A DNA stretch of 64,000 nucleotides from Pararhodobacter sp. (GCA_020832665.1 JAFIEG010000001.1:1-64000), one strand, 5' to 3'; counted from the first letter of the stretch, positions 1-10,569 are shown. Numbers and translations are program-made. Notes: generated from the sequence alone by a model not told the origin.

Positions 1-79
1 CCCCTCTGGCCTGCGGCCATTCACCCCCCGGCGTATTTCAGGCAAGATGAAGGGGGGGCGGATTTTCAGGAGGGTGAGA

Positions 80-736
80 ATGGACTGGTTTGCGCCGGTC
101 AATGCCTATTGCGAGCGCACGGGGCCTGAATACTGGGCCGAGCCGGTGAATGCGTTGAGCAATGCCGCCTTTCTGATCGCGGCGGCGGTGATGGCCTGGC
201 GCCTGCGCGGGCAGGCGCTGCCGCTGGCCTGGGCGATGGTGGCGGTGCTGGCCGCGATCGGGGTGGGGAGTTTTCTGTTTCACACTCATGCCAACCGGCT
301 GACCGGGCTGATGGATGTGCTGCCGATTCTGGCTTTCATCCTGCTCTACATCTTCGCCGCGACGCGTGATTATCTCGGCGCGCGGCCCTGGCTGGCCTTG
401 CTGGCGGTGGCAGGGCTCTTTCCCTTTGCGGCGGCGCTGGTGCCGGTGTTTGCGATGGTGCCCGGGCTGGGCTCATCGGCAGGATATGCGCCGGTGCCGC
501 TTTTGATTCTGCTTTATGCCGCGCTCTTGTGGCGGCGCGCGCCGGCTACTTCGCGCGGCATGGCGGTGGGGGCGGGGCTGTTGCTGGTGTCGCTGTTTTT
601 CCGAAGCATCGATCAGGCGATTTGCGATGCCTTTGCGCTGGGCACGCATTTCATGTGGCACATCCTCAACGCCGTCATGCTGGGCTGGATGATCGAGGTC
701 TACCGCCGGCAAATGGCCGGGCTCACCGTGGCTTGA
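80..736 (+). CDS. Ceramidase-family (alkaline ceramidase-like) integral membrane protein
   Basis: ORF with internal ATG MDWFAPVNAYCERTGPEYWAEPVNALSNAAF; multiple hydrophobic segments; 'FLFHTHAN' and 'ALGTHFMWHILNA' His motifs typical of the family. Confidence 0.75.
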   Translation: MDWFAPVNAYCERTGPEYWAEPVNALSNAAFLIAAAVMAWRLRGQALPLAWAMVAVLAAIGVGSFLFHTHANRLTGLMDVLPILAFILLYIFAATRDYLGARPWLALLAVAGLFPFAAALVPVFAMVPGLGSSAGYAPVPLLILLYAALLWRRAPATSRGMAVGAGLLLVSLFFRSIDQAICDAFALGTHFMWHILNAVMLGWMIEVYRRQMAGLTVA

Positions 737-813
737 ACGGGGTGGGCGCGGTTTCCATGTTAGATTGAGAATGCGGGCAGAGCGGAGAACGACGACGAAA
801 GGAGGGAGAGACC

Positions 814-996
814 ATGAACAAGAGCATTCTCGACCGTCCGCGCGCCGACGCTTCCACGCGGCTTGAGCGTTATCTGCAGATCGAACGCGGCAGCGGGCCG
901 CACCCGGCGGTGCGCGTGTTGCACCGCAAGCGGCGCGACGAACGCCCGATGGCGCTGGTGCCGCGCAACCGCATCATGTGGCGGCGCAGCGTCTGA
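814..996 (+). CDS. Small basic hypothetical protein (60 aa)
   Basis: ATG preceded by strong SD aaaggaggga; convergent to ilvE with a hairpin between. Confidence 0.5.
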   Translation: MNKSILDRPRADASTRLERYLQIERGSGPHPAVRVLHRKRRDERPMALVPRNRIMWRRSV

Positions 997-1013
997 ACCC
1001 GCCGAACGGCAAG

Positions 1014-1040
1014 AAAAAAAGGCGCGCAAGGCGCGCCTTT
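1014..1040 (-). terminator. Rho-independent terminator of ilvE (possibly bidirectional)
   Basis: Perfect 10-bp inverted repeat AAAGGCGCGC-AAG-GCGCGCCTTT followed on the minus strand by a T tract (AAAAAAA on +). Confidence 0.75.
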
Positions 1041-1067
1041 CACCATGTCCTTCGACATGTGCCCGAT

Positions 1068-1934
1068 CTAACTGCGCACCAGCTTTTCATAGGCCGCTGC
1101 CACATCGCGCGTCAGCTGGCCGACCTGGAAGTGCCAGTCGCCGATCTGGCCCACCGGCGTGACCTCGGCAGCCGTGCCGGTCAGCCAGCATTGCTGGAAG
1201 CCGGCGAGTTCCTCGGGCATGATGTGGCGCTCATGCACGGTGATGCCCATGTCCTTGAGCATCTGGATGACTGTCTGCCTTGTAATGCCGTTGAGAATGG
1301 CATCGGGGATCGGCGTGTGCACCTCGCCATCCTTGACGAAAAAGACATTGGCCCCCGTCGCCTCGGCAACATAGCCGCGATAGTCGAAGAACAACGCATC
1401 CGAGCAGCCCTTTGCCTCGGCGGCGTGCTTGGACATGGTGCAGATCATGTAAAGCCCGGCGGCCTTGGCCGAGGTGGGAATGGTATCGGGTGAGGGCCGC
1501 TTCCACTTGGCGATGTCGAGCTTGGCGCCTTGCATCTTGGCGTCGCCGTAATAGGCGCCCCATTCCCAGGCGGCGATGGCCAGCCGCACCGGGTTACGGC
1601 GCGAGGCCACGCCCATATCCTCTCCCGCGCCGCGCCATGCGACCGCACGCAGATAGGCTTCGTTCAGGTTGTTGGCCTTGAGCACCGCCGCCTTGGCCTC
1701 TTCGATCTGGTCGACCGACCAGGGGATGGGCATGTCCAGTTGCCGCCCCGATTCGAGCAGCCTTTTGGAATGTTCGCGGCTCTTGAATATCTTGCCGTTA
1801 TAGCAGCGCTCGCCCTCGAACACCGACGAGGCGTAATGCAGCGCGTGGCTGAGCACATGGGTGGTGGCATCGCGCCAGGGCGCCAGTGCCCCGTCCATCC
1901 AGATGAACCCGTCGCGATTGTCGTATGCGGTCAT
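1068..1934 (-). CDS. ilvE: Branched-chain amino acid aminotransferase
   Basis: MTAYDNRDGFIWMDGALAPWRDATTHVLSHALHYASSVFEGERCYNGKIFK...; class IV aminotransferase features. Confidence 0.92.
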   Translation of the reverse strand: MTAYDNRDGFIWMDGALAPWRDATTHVLSHALHYASSVFEGERCYNGKIFKSREHSKRLLESGRQLDMPIPWSVDQIEEAKAAVLKANNLNEAYLRAVAWRGAGEDMGVASRRNPVRLAIAAWEWGAYYGDAKMQGAKLDIAKWKRPSPDTIPTSAKAAGLYMICTMSKHAAEAKGCSDALFFDYRGYVAEATGANVFFVKDGEVHTPIPDAILNGITRQTVIQMLKDMGITVHERHIMPEELAGFQQCWLTGTAAEVTPVGQIGDWHFQVGQLTRDVAAAYEKLVRS

Positions 1935-2108
1935 TGATGCCCCCTGATACCCCGTGAGAGTTTCCGATTGTTGCGCCTGCCGGGCTAGGGTTCGACAGAA
2001 AGTTACGCCAAAACGCGAAACGGCTAGCAATTGATTCTTGGAAAGTCAACAAGACTGACATAAACTGAGCGCGAAAAATGCTCCGGTTCGGGCACAAGTG
2101 AACGGGTA

Positions 2109-2624
2109 ATGCGACAGGCAGGCATGAGCGATGGCGCGGCAGGGGGCGAGAGCCTTCTTTTTCTGACCGATGAGCAGCTGCGCAAGGGAATCGAGGCGAT
2201 GTTCTTCGCCTATCGCGGCTTTACCGCCGATCCTGACCGTATTCTGGCCGAGATGGATTATGGTCGCGCGCATCACCGGGCGCTACATTTCATCAATCGC
2301 AGCCCGGGGTTGACGGTGAATGCGCTGATGGCGGTTCTGGGGGTGACCAAACAGTCGCTCAACCGGGTGCTGCGCCGGCTTATCGCCGACGGGCTGGTGG
2401 AAAGCCGCGTTGGCCGGCGCGACCGGCGCGAGCGTCACCTGTATCTGACCGCCGACGGCGCCGAGCTGGAGCGGCGCCTTTCCGAGGCCCAGCGCGCGCG
2501 CATGCGCGCGGCTTATCGCGCCGCCGGGCCGCAGGCGGTCGCGGGGTTCCGGCAGGTGCTGGAAGCGATGATGGACGACCAGATTCGCGCGCAATACCAG
2601 GCCATGCGGGACACCCGGGCATGA
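2109..2624 (+). CDS. MarR-family transcriptional regulator
   Basis: wHTH region LTVNALMAVLGVTKQSLNRVLRRLIADGLVESRVGRRDRRERHLYLTADG. Confidence 0.85.
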   Translation: MRQAGMSDGAAGGESLLFLTDEQLRKGIEAMFFAYRGFTADPDRILAEMDYGRAHHRALHFINRSPGLTVNALMAVLGVTKQSLNRVLRRLIADGLVESRVGRRDRRERHLYLTADGAELERRLSEAQRARMRAAYRAAGPQAVAGFRQVLEAMMDDQIRAQYQAMRDTRA

Positions 2625-3394
2625 GTGTGCGCACTCATTCTGCGCCCCTATCCGATGGCGGATCCGGCGCGGCGGCGGGCAGCCCGGCGGCGGCGCATCT
2701 GCTGATCGTCGATGATGACGACCGTATTCGCGGGCTCTTGCAGAAATACCTTATCCGGCAGGGGTTTCTGGTGACCGCCGCGCCCGATGCGGTGCGTGCG
2801 CGGCGGTTGATGGCGGGGCTCGCCTTCGATCTGGTGGTGCTCGATGTGATGATGCCGGGCGAGGATGGCATCAGCCTGCTGGCCTGGCTGCGCCGCGAAT
2901 CGGCGGTGCCGGTCATCCTACTCACCGCGCGCGGCGAGACGCGCGAGCGGATCGAGGGGCTGGAAGCTGGCGCCGATGATTATCTGGCCAAGCCCTTTGA
3001 GCCGCGCGAACTGGTGCTGCGCATCAACGCCGTCTTGCGCCGCACGCCGCAGGCTGGCCCCGAGACGCTGACGCCGCGCCTCATGGCGCTGGGGCGGCTG
3101 CGATACGATCTGGAAAGCGGTGAGCTGCAAGAGGGCGGCCAGCCGGTGCGCCTGACCCAGACCGAGGCGGCGCTGATGCGGGTGCTGGCGGCGCATCAGG
3201 GCGAGGTGCTCAGCCGCGAGGCGCTGGTCGATCAGCTGGGCCGTGACCGCCCCGGCGGCGCCGGCGAACTGGCGCAGGAGCGCGCCATCGATGTGCAGAT
3301 CACGCGCCTTCGCCGCAAGATCGAACCCGACCCGAAGCGCCCGCGTTTCTTGCAAACCGTGCGCGGCGAGGGGTATCGGCTGACCGGCGGTTGA
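2621..3394 (+). CDS. OmpR-family response regulator
   Basis: Receiver domain LLIVDDDDRIRGLLQKYL..DLVVLDVMMPGEDG..; C-terminal wHTH; overlaps upstream gene by 4 nt. Confidence 0.9.
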   Translation: MSVRTHSAPLSDGGSGAAAGSPAAAHLLIVDDDDRIRGLLQKYLIRQGFLVTAAPDAVRARRLMAGLAFDLVVLDVMMPGEDGISLLAWLRRESAVPVILLTARGETRERIEGLEAGADDYLAKPFEPRELVLRINAVLRRTPQAGPETLTPRLMALGRLRYDLESGELQEGGQPVRLTQTEAALMRVLAAHQGEVLSREALVDQLGRDRPGGAGELAQERAIDVQITRLRRKIEPDPKRPRFLQTVRGEGYRLTGG

Positions 3395-4767
3395 AGGAGG
3401 GCGCGCACTTGGCATCGGTCATCGACTCGGCCTATCTGGGCGACGGTTTCGGCACGGCTTCCATGCGCGAGGTGTTTTCCGACCACGCGCGGTTGGCGGC
3501 ATGGGTCGAGGCCGAGGTGGCGCTGGCGCAAGCGCAGGCCGAGCAAGGCATGATCCCGCCCGAAGCGGCCGAGGCCATCGCCCGCGCCGCGCGCCCCGAT
3601 GCGCTGGATATGGCGGCCATGAAGGCCGATTACGATGTCTCGGGCGTGGCGATCGTGCCGCTGGTCAGGCATCTGGGCGCGTTGATCGACGAGCACTCGC
3701 GCCGCTGGCTGCATTACGGCGCCACCACGCAGGATATCGTCGATACCGGCACGGTGCTGCAGATGCGCCGGGCGCTGGCGCTGATCAGCGACGATCTTGA
3801 CGCCGTGGCGCGAGCGCTGGCCGTGCTGGCGCGCGCGCATCGCGATACGGTCATGGCCGGGCGCTCGTTTCAGCAGCAGGCGGTGCCGGTCACCTTTGGT
3901 TACAAGGCGGCGGTGTGGCTTGACGAGATGCTGCGCCACCGCACCCGGCTGGTGGCGCTGCGCCAGCGGCTGGAGGTGGTGCAACTAGGTGGCGCGGTGG
4001 GCACGCTGGCCACGATGGGCGATCAGGGGCCGGCGGTGCGCGCGGCGATGGCGCGGCAACTGGGGTTGGGCGAGCCGGGTATCACCTGGCATGTCGCGCG
4101 CGATCGCTGGGGCGAACTGGTGCAGTGGCAAGCGCTGGTCGGCGCCAGCCTTGGCAAGATCGCCGGCGAGGTGGTGCTGTTGATGCGCTCCGAGGTGGGC
4201 GAGGTCTTCGAGGGCGCGGTGCCCGGCCGCGGCGGCTCGTCGACCATGCCGCAAAAACGTAACCCGGTTTCCTGCCCGCAGATCATCGCCATTGCCCGCA
4301 AGCTGCGCGATCTGCCGGCGCTGCAGCTCGATGCCATGATGCAGGAGCATGAGCGCGGGGCCGGGGCCATGCCGATGGAGTGGCTGACCGTCCCCGAGGG
4401 GTTCGTGCTGCTCTCTGGCGCGCTGGCGCAAACGCGGTCGCTGCTTGAAGGGCTGGAAATCGACGCTGCGCGCATGCGCGCCAATCTCGCCGCCGGCGGC
4501 GGGCTGATCATGGCCGAGGCGGTGATGATGGGGCTGGCGCCGGCAATGGGCCGTGACGCGGCCAAGGCGGCGGTCGAGGGCGCGGCGCGGCGCGCGCGCG
4601 AGGGCGGGCAAAGCCTGCGCGCGGCGCTCATGGCCGATGCGGCGCTGGCGGCGCATCTAAATGCCGCAACGCTCGACCGGCTGCTCGATCCGGCGCGCTA
4701 CACGGGCAGCGCCGGCGCCATGGTCGATGCCGTGCTGCAGCAGGCTGCCGCGGCTGGGCTGGGCTGA
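3391..4767 (+). CDS. pcaB: Fumarase/adenylosuccinate-lyase superfamily protein, 3-carboxy-cis,cis-muconate cycloisomerase-like
   Basis: Signature GRGGSSTMPQKRNPVSCPQI; TTQDIVDT motif; length 458 aa; overlaps upstream gene by 4 nt. Confidence 0.75.
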   Translation: MKEGAHLASVIDSAYLGDGFGTASMREVFSDHARLAAWVEAEVALAQAQAEQGMIPPEAAEAIARAARPDALDMAAMKADYDVSGVAIVPLVRHLGALIDEHSRRWLHYGATTQDIVDTGTVLQMRRALALISDDLDAVARALAVLARAHRDTVMAGRSFQQQAVPVTFGYKAAVWLDEMLRHRTRLVALRQRLEVVQLGGAVGTLATMGDQGPAVRAAMARQLGLGEPGITWHVARDRWGELVQWQALVGASLGKIAGEVVLLMRSEVGEVFEGAVPGRGGSSTMPQKRNPVSCPQIIAIARKLRDLPALQLDAMMQEHERGAGAMPMEWLTVPEGFVLLSGALAQTRSLLEGLEIDAARMRANLAAGGGLIMAEAVMMGLAPAMGRDAAKAAVEGAARRAREGGQSLRAALMADAALAAHLNAATLDRLLDPARYTGSAGAMVDAVLQQAAAAGLG

Positions 4768-4844
4768 GCGCGGCGCTTTCATTCCGCACGCCCGCGCGCT
4801 AATCAGGCGCAGCACCGCCAACCAACCAAGGGCCCGCGCGCATC

Positions 4845-6197
4845 ATGACAAAGACCCCGCCCCCCGCCGAGCTGACCGAGGCCCTGCTCGATGCCGCGCG
4901 CCGCGCCGGTGCCGAGGCCGCCGATGCCATCGTGATCGAGGGCTGCTCGGTCTCGGTCGATGTGCGTGACGGCGCGCTGGAGCAGGCCGAACGCGCCGAG
5001 GGGATCGATCTTGGCCTGCGCGTGCTCATCGGTCGCCGCCAAGCCTGCGTATCAAGCGGCGATGCCCGGCCCGAGACGCTGCTGGCCATGGCCGAACGCG
5101 CCGTGGCCATGGCGCGCGAGGCGCCCGAAGACCCCTGGGCTGGGCTGGCCGAGCCCGCGCAGCTTGCAGGTCGGCGCAATGCCGAAGGGCTGGAACTTGA
5201 CGACCCCGCGCCCGAGCCCGAACCCGCCGCGCTGGAAGCCCGCGCCCTTGCCGCCGAGGCCGCCGCGCTGGCCGTTTCCGGCATCAGCCGGATCGACAGC
5301 GCCTCGGCCTCATACGGGCGGCGGCTGGTGCATCTGGCGGCCTCGAACGGCTTTTCGGGTGGCTATGCGCGCACCATGCATTCCACCAGTTGCGTGGCGA
5401 TCACCGGCGAGGGCACCGGGATGGAGCGCGACTGGGCCGCCGAATCGCGCATCCATCTGGCCGATCTGCCGCCGCCCGAAGAGGTGGGCCAGCTCGCCGG
5501 TGAACGCGCCGCCGCGCGACTGGGCGCGCGCAAGCCGCCCTCGGGCGCCTTTCCCGTGCTCTATGACGAGCGCGTGGCAAATTCGCTGATCGGGCATCTG
5601 GTGGCGGCGATCAACGGCACCGCCATCACCCGCGGCGCAAGCTGGCTGCGCGATGCGCTGGGCCAGCCGGTGCTGCCCGCCGCGCTCAGCCTGAACGAAG
5701 ACCCGCATCGCCGGCGCATCAGCGGCTCGCGCCCCTTCGATGCCGAGGGCCTGCCCACCGCGCCGCGCGCGCTGGTGGCGGATGGCGTGCTGCAGGGCTG
5801 GGTGCTCGATCTGGCCACGGCGCGCAAGCTGGGGCTGGAAAGCACCGCCAATGCCAGCCGCGGCCCCTCGTCGCCGCCCTCGCCATCGACCTCGAATCTG
5901 GCGCTTACCCAGGGGGTGCACAGCCGCGACGATCTGATCCGCGAGATGGGCACGGGGCTGCTGGTGACTTCGCTAATCGGCGCCACCATCAACCCCAATA
6001 CCGGCGATTACTCGCGCGGCGCCTCGGGCTTTTGGGTCGAAGGCGGCGAGATTCGCTATCCGGTCAATGAATGCACCATCGCCGGCAATCTGCGCGACAT
6101 GCTCATGCGTCTGACCCCGGCCAATGACGCGCGCACGCATCTGGGCACAGTGGTGCCGTCGCTTCTGGTCGAGGGGCTCACCCTTGCCGGCAGCTGA
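4845..6197 (+). CDS. pmbA: TldD/PmbA-family metallopeptidase
   Basis: RRAGAEAADAIVIEG..., GTGLLVTSLIGATINPNTGDYSRGASGFWVEGGEIRYPVNECTIAGNL typical PmbA C-terminus. Confidence 0.9.
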   Translation: MTKTPPPAELTEALLDAARRAGAEAADAIVIEGCSVSVDVRDGALEQAERAEGIDLGLRVLIGRRQACVSSGDARPETLLAMAERAVAMAREAPEDPWAGLAEPAQLAGRRNAEGLELDDPAPEPEPAALEARALAAEAAALAVSGISRIDSASASYGRRLVHLAASNGFSGGYARTMHSTSCVAITGEGTGMERDWAAESRIHLADLPPPEEVGQLAGERAAARLGARKPPSGAFPVLYDERVANSLIGHLVAAINGTAITRGASWLRDALGQPVLPAALSLNEDPHRRRISGSRPFDAEGLPTAPRALVADGVLQGWVLDLATARKLGLESTANASRGPSSPPSPSTSNLALTQGVHSRDDLIREMGTGLLVTSLIGATINPNTGDYSRGASGFWVEGGEIRYPVNECTIAGNLRDMLMRLTPANDARTHLGTVVPSLLVEGLTLAGS

Positions 6198-7014
6198 ACT
6201 GCCTCTCAATGGCAACGACCCGCAGGCAGCCGATCTGGCGCTGCTCACCGAGGCCGCCATGGGCGCCGGCGCGATTGCGAAGCGCCATTTCGGGCAGGGG
6301 TTGCAGGGCCGGGAAAAGCCCGGCGGCCAGGGGCCGGTGACCGAGGCCGATATCGAGGTCAACGATTACCTGCACGCGCGGCTGATGGAGGCCCGGCCCG
6401 GCTATGGCTGGATGTCCGAGGAAAGCGCACCGCTGGAAAACCGCGCGCGGCTGGGCGCGCGGGCGGTGTTCGTCATCGACCCGATCGACGGCACTCGCGC
6501 CTTCATCGAGGGGCAGAAAAGCTTTGCCCATGCGCTGGCGGTGGTCATCGCCGGCAAGCCGGTGGCGGCGGTGGTGCATCTGCCACTTCTGGGGCTGACC
6601 TATCGCGCCATCGCCGGGCGCGGAGCCTGGCTCAATGACCTCCCGCTCACTGCATCGGCGCGCGGGGTGGTGACCGGGGCGCGGGTGTTGGCCACGCGCC
6701 CCACGCTCGAGCCGCGCCACTGGCCCGGCGGCGTGCCGCTGGTGCAGCGCCATTTCCGCCCCTCGCTGGCCTGGCGGCTGGCGCTGGTGGGCGAGGGCGC
6801 GTTTGACGCCATGATCACGTTGCGCGATGCATGGGACTGGGATATCGCCGCCGCTGCGCTGATCGCCGCCGAGGCTGGCGCTTGCGTCACCGACCGCCAC
6901 GGCGCGCCCTTGCGCTTCAACAGCGAAGGGGCGCTCAATGCCGGTGTGCTGGCGGCGCCGGATGCGCTGCATGCCGGGCTCTTGCAGGCGCTGGGCGTGC
7001 AGCAGAGCGATTGA
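6184..7014 (+). CDS. cysQ: Inositol monophosphatase family / 3'(2'),5'-bisphosphate nucleotidase CysQ-like
   Basis: Motifs PVTEADIEVNDYL, MSEES, VIDPIDGTRAFIEG, WDWDIAAAALI; start assigned to in-frame TTG overlapping pmbA. Confidence 0.8.
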   Translation: MPAAELPLNGNDPQAADLALLTEAAMGAGAIAKRHFGQGLQGREKPGGQGPVTEADIEVNDYLHARLMEARPGYGWMSEESAPLENRARLGARAVFVIDPIDGTRAFIEGQKSFAHALAVVIAGKPVAAVVHLPLLGLTYRAIAGRGAWLNDLPLTASARGVVTGARVLATRPTLEPRHWPGGVPLVQRHFRPSLAWRLALVGEGAFDAMITLRDAWDWDIAAAALIAAEAGACVTDRHGAPLRFNSEGALNAGVLAAPDALHAGLLQALGVQQSD

Positions 7015-7066
7015 ACGCGGTTGCGGGCAGACCTGCCCTGCCCGGCCGCCCGTCAGGGAGAAGGAC

Positions 7067-7312
7067 ATGGCACAAAGGCTGCATCTGGTTTTCGGGGGAG
7101 AGCTGACCGACCCCTCTGGCACCGAATTCGTCGATCTGTCGCAGATTCACATCGTCGGGCTTTTTCCCGATTACGCCAGCGCCTATCGCGCCTGGAAGGC
7201 CGAGGCGCAGCGCACCGTCGATCAGGCCGCGACGCGCTATTTCATCGCGCATCTGCACAGGCTGCTGGAAGAGACCCATGAAAACAGCGCGACCGAGGCG
7301 TTGGGCGGCTGA
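7067..7312 (+). CDS. DUF4170-like small protein
   Basis: MAQRLHLVFGGELTDPSGTEFVDLSQIHIVGLFPDYASAYRAWKAEAQRTVDQA; SD agggagaagg. Confidence 0.75.
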   Translation: MAQRLHLVFGGELTDPSGTEFVDLSQIHIVGLFPDYASAYRAWKAEAQRTVDQAATRYFIAHLHRLLEETHENSATEALGG

Positions 7313-8569
7313 TTGGCCGCGCAGGAAGCCGCCCGGGTGGAGCCCGCGCCTGGGCTTGCGACTGATGCCCGTGCCGGCTTCCGGCCCGACGCGCGGCGAG
7401 GCCACGCCGTGAGCGCCGCCGCCAATGCGCCGCTGCGCTTGTGGCTGCACGCTGCTGACAAGGGCGCCAGCGCGGCGCTTTCGGTGCTGGCGCAGCATCT
7501 GGCTGAAAAGCCGGCGGCGCTGGTCTGTGTGCAGACCGGCCCGGGCGGGGATGGGCTGGCCGGGGCGCCGGGTCAGGCGGCGGCGGTCGATGCCTTTTTG
7601 CGTGAGCACGCGCCGGTGGTGCTGGTCGTGGCTGGCGAGCCCCTGCCGCGCGGGCTGATCGAGCGCGCAAGGGTGCATGGGCTGGGCCGGTTTCTGGTCG
7701 ATGCGCCGCGCCCGGCGGATCGCGGCGGCTGGCTGCTCTGGCCCGGCGCCGGCACCGGCACCGGGCGGCTGTTGCGCCAGTTCACCCAGATACACGCCCG
7801 CGACAAGCGCGCCGCCGAGGCGCTGGCGCGCCGCGCGGGGGGCGGGGTGGCCGTGCAGGTCACCGGGGCGCTGGCCCGCCACCGGCCGGCGCCGCCCTGC
7901 AACCGTGCCGAGCTGGAGGCACTTCGCGCGAGCCTGGGCGGTCGCCCGGCCTGGTTCGCCCAGTCGCTGCCCCTGTCCGAGGCCGAGGCGGCGTTTCGCG
8001 CCCATGTCCACGCGCTCAGGCTTGCGCACCGGCTGTTGCTGATCGTCAGCCCCGCCGATCCCGCCGACAGCGCCGCGCTGGCCGATTGCGCGGCCGGAAT
8101 GGGGCTCGCCACCGCGCAGCGCAGCCGCGACGACGAGCTGGGCGAGACCACCCAGCTTTTTGTTGCCGATGATGGCGACGATCCGGGCCTTTTCCTGCGG
8201 CTGGCGCAGATCTGCTATCTGGGCGGAGGGCTTACCCCCGGCACCCCGCCACCGGCCCCGGTGTCGGCAGCGGCGCTGGGCGCGGCGCTGATCCATGGCC
8301 CGCATTGCAGCGCCGACGACCGGCCGCTGCTGGAACGGCTCGATCGCGCCGGCGCGGCGCGGCGTATCGGCACGGGCGCCGAGCTGGGCCCGGCGGTGGG
8401 CCATTTCCTGCAGCCCGAAACCCTGGCGCTGGCCGCGCTCAGAGCCTGGGAGATCGCCAGCGAGGGCAGCGATGCCACCGAGCGGCTGGCGCAGACACTG
8501 CTGGAGTGGTGCCGCCACGAGGCGTCGCAGGCCGGCCCTGGCGCCGGCGGCGCAGGGGGCAAGGCATGA
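7313..8569 (+). CDS. waaA: 3-deoxy-D-manno-octulosonic acid transferase-like (GT30)
   Basis: Position immediately upstream of lpxK; GT30-like N- and C-domains ([15 protein letters not shown].. , [24 protein letters not shown]); start may be GTG 7409. Confidence 0.7.
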   Translation: MAAQEAARVEPAPGLATDARAGFRPDARRGHAVSAAANAPLRLWLHAADKGASAALSVLAQHLAEKPAALVCVQTGPGGDGLAGAPGQAAAVDAFLREHAPVVLVVAGEPLPRGLIERARVHGLGRFLVDAPRPADRGGWLLWPGAGTGTGRLLRQFTQIHARDKRAAEALARRAGGGVAVQVTGALARHRPAPPCNRAELEALRASLGGRPAWFAQSLPLSEAEAAFRAHVHALRLAHRLLLIVSPADPADSAALADCAAGMGLATAQRSRDDELGETTQLFVADDGDDPGLFLRLAQICYLGGGLTPGTPPPAPVSAAALGAALIHGPHCSADDRPLLERLDRAGAARRIGTGAELGPAVGHFLQPETLALAALRAWEIASEGSDATERLAQTLLEWCRHEASQAGPGAGGAGGKA

Positions 8570-9567
8570 GGCCGCCGGGCTTCTGGCTCAACCCGCCCAA
8601 GGCGCCGGGCTGGCAGGCGCGGCTTCTGGCGCCGCTGGGGGCGCTCTATGCACTGGCCACAAGGGTGCGGCTGCGCCGCCGCCCTCAAGCGCCGCCCGGG
8701 CGGCCGGTGATTTGTCTGGGCAATCTCAACGCCGGCGGCACCGGCAAGACCCCGGCCACCATCGCCCTGGCGCAGCTTTTCGCGGCGCGCGGGCGCGCGG
8801 TGCATGTCGTCTCGCGCGGCTATGGCGGGCGGTTGGCCGGGCCCTTGCGGGTTGACGAGCGCCGGCACGCGGCCAGCGATGTCGGCGACGAGCCGCTGCT
8901 TATCGCCGCCTTCGCGCCGGTCTGGGTGGCGCGCGAGCGCGCCGCCGGGGTGCAGGCGGCCTTTGATGCGGGCGCCGATCTTGTGCTGATGGATGACGGC
9001 TTTCAGAACCCCTCGCTGCGGCCCACGCGCGCGGTGGTGGTGGTCGATGCCGAGATCGGCTTTGGCAATGGCCGCTGCCTGCCCGCCGGGCCGCTACGCG
9101 AGCCGGTGCAGGCGGGGCTGAAGCGCGCCGATCTGGTGCTGGCCATCGGCGAGGCAGCGGCGCAGGCGCGTTTCACGGCGTGCTGGGGGCAGGCGCTGGC
9201 CGATGCAAGGCCGGGAGGGGTGCCGCTTTTCGGCGCGCGGCTGGTGCCGCTGGCCACCGGCATGAACTGGCGGGATCTGCCGGTGCTGGCCTTTGCCGGC
9301 ATCGGCCGGCCCGCAAAGTTCTTCGCCACGCTGGCCGCGCAGGGTGCCCGGATTCTGCGCGCGCAGGCGCTCGACGATCACCAGCCGCTGAGCCCGGCGC
9401 TGCTGGCCCGGCTCGAACGCGAGGCGCGTGGCCTGGGCGCGCAGCTTGTCACCACCGAAAAGGATGCCGTGCGCCTGCCCCTGGCGCTGCGTCGGCAGGT
9501 TCTGACGCTGCCGGTGCGGTTGGAGATCGATGCGCCCGAGCGGCTGCTGGCGATATTGGAGGGCTGA
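8566..9567 (+). CDS. lpxK: Tetraacyldisaccharide 4'-kinase
   Basis: P-loop [40 protein letters not shown]. Confidence 0.92.
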   Translation: MRPPGFWLNPPKAPGWQARLLAPLGALYALATRVRLRRRPQAPPGRPVICLGNLNAGGTGKTPATIALAQLFAARGRAVHVVSRGYGGRLAGPLRVDERRHAASDVGDEPLLIAAFAPVWVARERAAGVQAAFDAGADLVLMDDGFQNPSLRPTRAVVVVDAEIGFGNGRCLPAGPLREPVQAGLKRADLVLAIGEAAAQARFTACWGQALADARPGGVPLFGARLVPLATGMNWRDLPVLAFAGIGRPAKFFATLAAQGARILRAQALDDHQPLSPALLARLEREARGLGAQLVTTEKDAVRLPLALRRQVLTLPVRLEIDAPERLLAILEG

Positions 9568-9655
9568 TACCCAATCCGCTTGTTCATCTCGGCAGTTCGG
9601 CGGCAACGCCCTGCCCGTGCTTCCCGAAACGATCACGAGAAATCAGTGCAGTCCG

Positions 9656-10312
9656 TCAGAACGGCGCCTTGCTGCGGAAATCCAGCATCACCCCCGTTGC
9701 CGGATGCGCCAGGCGCAGGCTTTCGGCATGCAGCATCATGCGCGGATACTTCGCCGCGCTGGCGGCATCGGCATAGAGCGGATCGCCCAGTATGGGGTGG
9801 CCCAATGCCTGCATGTGCACGCGCAGTTGGTGGCTGCGCCCGGTGACGGGTTTGAGCTGCACGCGCGCATACCCGCCATGGCGGCGCAGCACCCGCCAGT
9901 CGGTGCGCGCCGGGCGCCCGCTCTGGTGGCAGACCATCTGGCGCGGCCGGTTTGGCCAGTCAACGATCAGCGGCAGTTCGATGCGCCCGCGATCCTCGGC
10001 CGGTTCGCCCCCGATCAGCGCAACATAGCGCTTCGAGATGCGTCGCGCCTCGAACTGCCGGCCCAGATGCGCCTGCGCGTGTGGGCTGAGCGCGAACACG
10101 ATCAGCCCCGAAGTGTCGAGATCGAGCCGATGAACCAGAAGGATCTGCGCGAATGCCTGTCGCAGCCTTTCGATCAGGCAATCGGCCCGATCCTCGCCGC
10201 GCCCTGGCACGCTGAGCAGCCCGGCGGGCTTGCAGGCCACCAGGATATCGTCATCGACATGCAGCAGGTGGATGGGGCCGGCGGGAGGGGCGTAGGTGAA
10301 GGTGGTGCTCAT
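9656..10312 (-). CDS. RluA-family pseudouridine synthase
   Basis: VHRLDLDTSGLIVFALSPHAQAHL, TGRSHQLRVHMQALGHPILGDPLY. Confidence 0.92.
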   Translation of the reverse strand: MSTTFTYAPPAGPIHLLHVDDDILVACKPAGLLSVPGRGEDRADCLIERLRQAFAQILLVHRLDLDTSGLIVFALSPHAQAHLGRQFEARRISKRYVALIGGEPAEDRGRIELPLIVDWPNRPRQMVCHQSGRPARTDWRVLRRHGGYARVQLKPVTGRSHQLRVHMQALGHPILGDPLYADAASAAKYPRMMLHAESLRLAHPATGVMLDFRSKAPF

Positions 10313-10324
10313 CGGCGCGTGACT

Positions 10325-10435
10325 AGAGCATGTCGAAAAAAAATGGAAACCGGTTTTTCGCTTCTCGGACATGCGAAAATAAAAGGTTATGGCGTGTCGG
10401 GCGAATTCGAATGAGCGCGACATGCCAAAAAAGTA
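10325..10435. repeat. Intergenic palindromic repeat element (two consecutive imperfect hairpins)
   Basis: GCATGTCg...cGGACATGC followed by GGCGTGTCG...CGACATGCC, with an internal AAACCGGTTT core. Confidence 0.55.
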
Positions 10436-10569
10436 TGATCAGAGAAAGTGAAACCGCAGCCAGAGCATGTTTGCCCGTGCCTGACCAGGCGTATTGCTTC
10501 AAACTGATATCTTCTCCAGCCTTCGGCGGGCGGACCGTCTGCCGCAGCCGCAAGCGGCACCCGATCTGC

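Noticed and set aside
6935-8518. 527-aa minus-strand ORF
   Set aside because: Antisense to waaA-like and DUF4170 genes; shadow ORF
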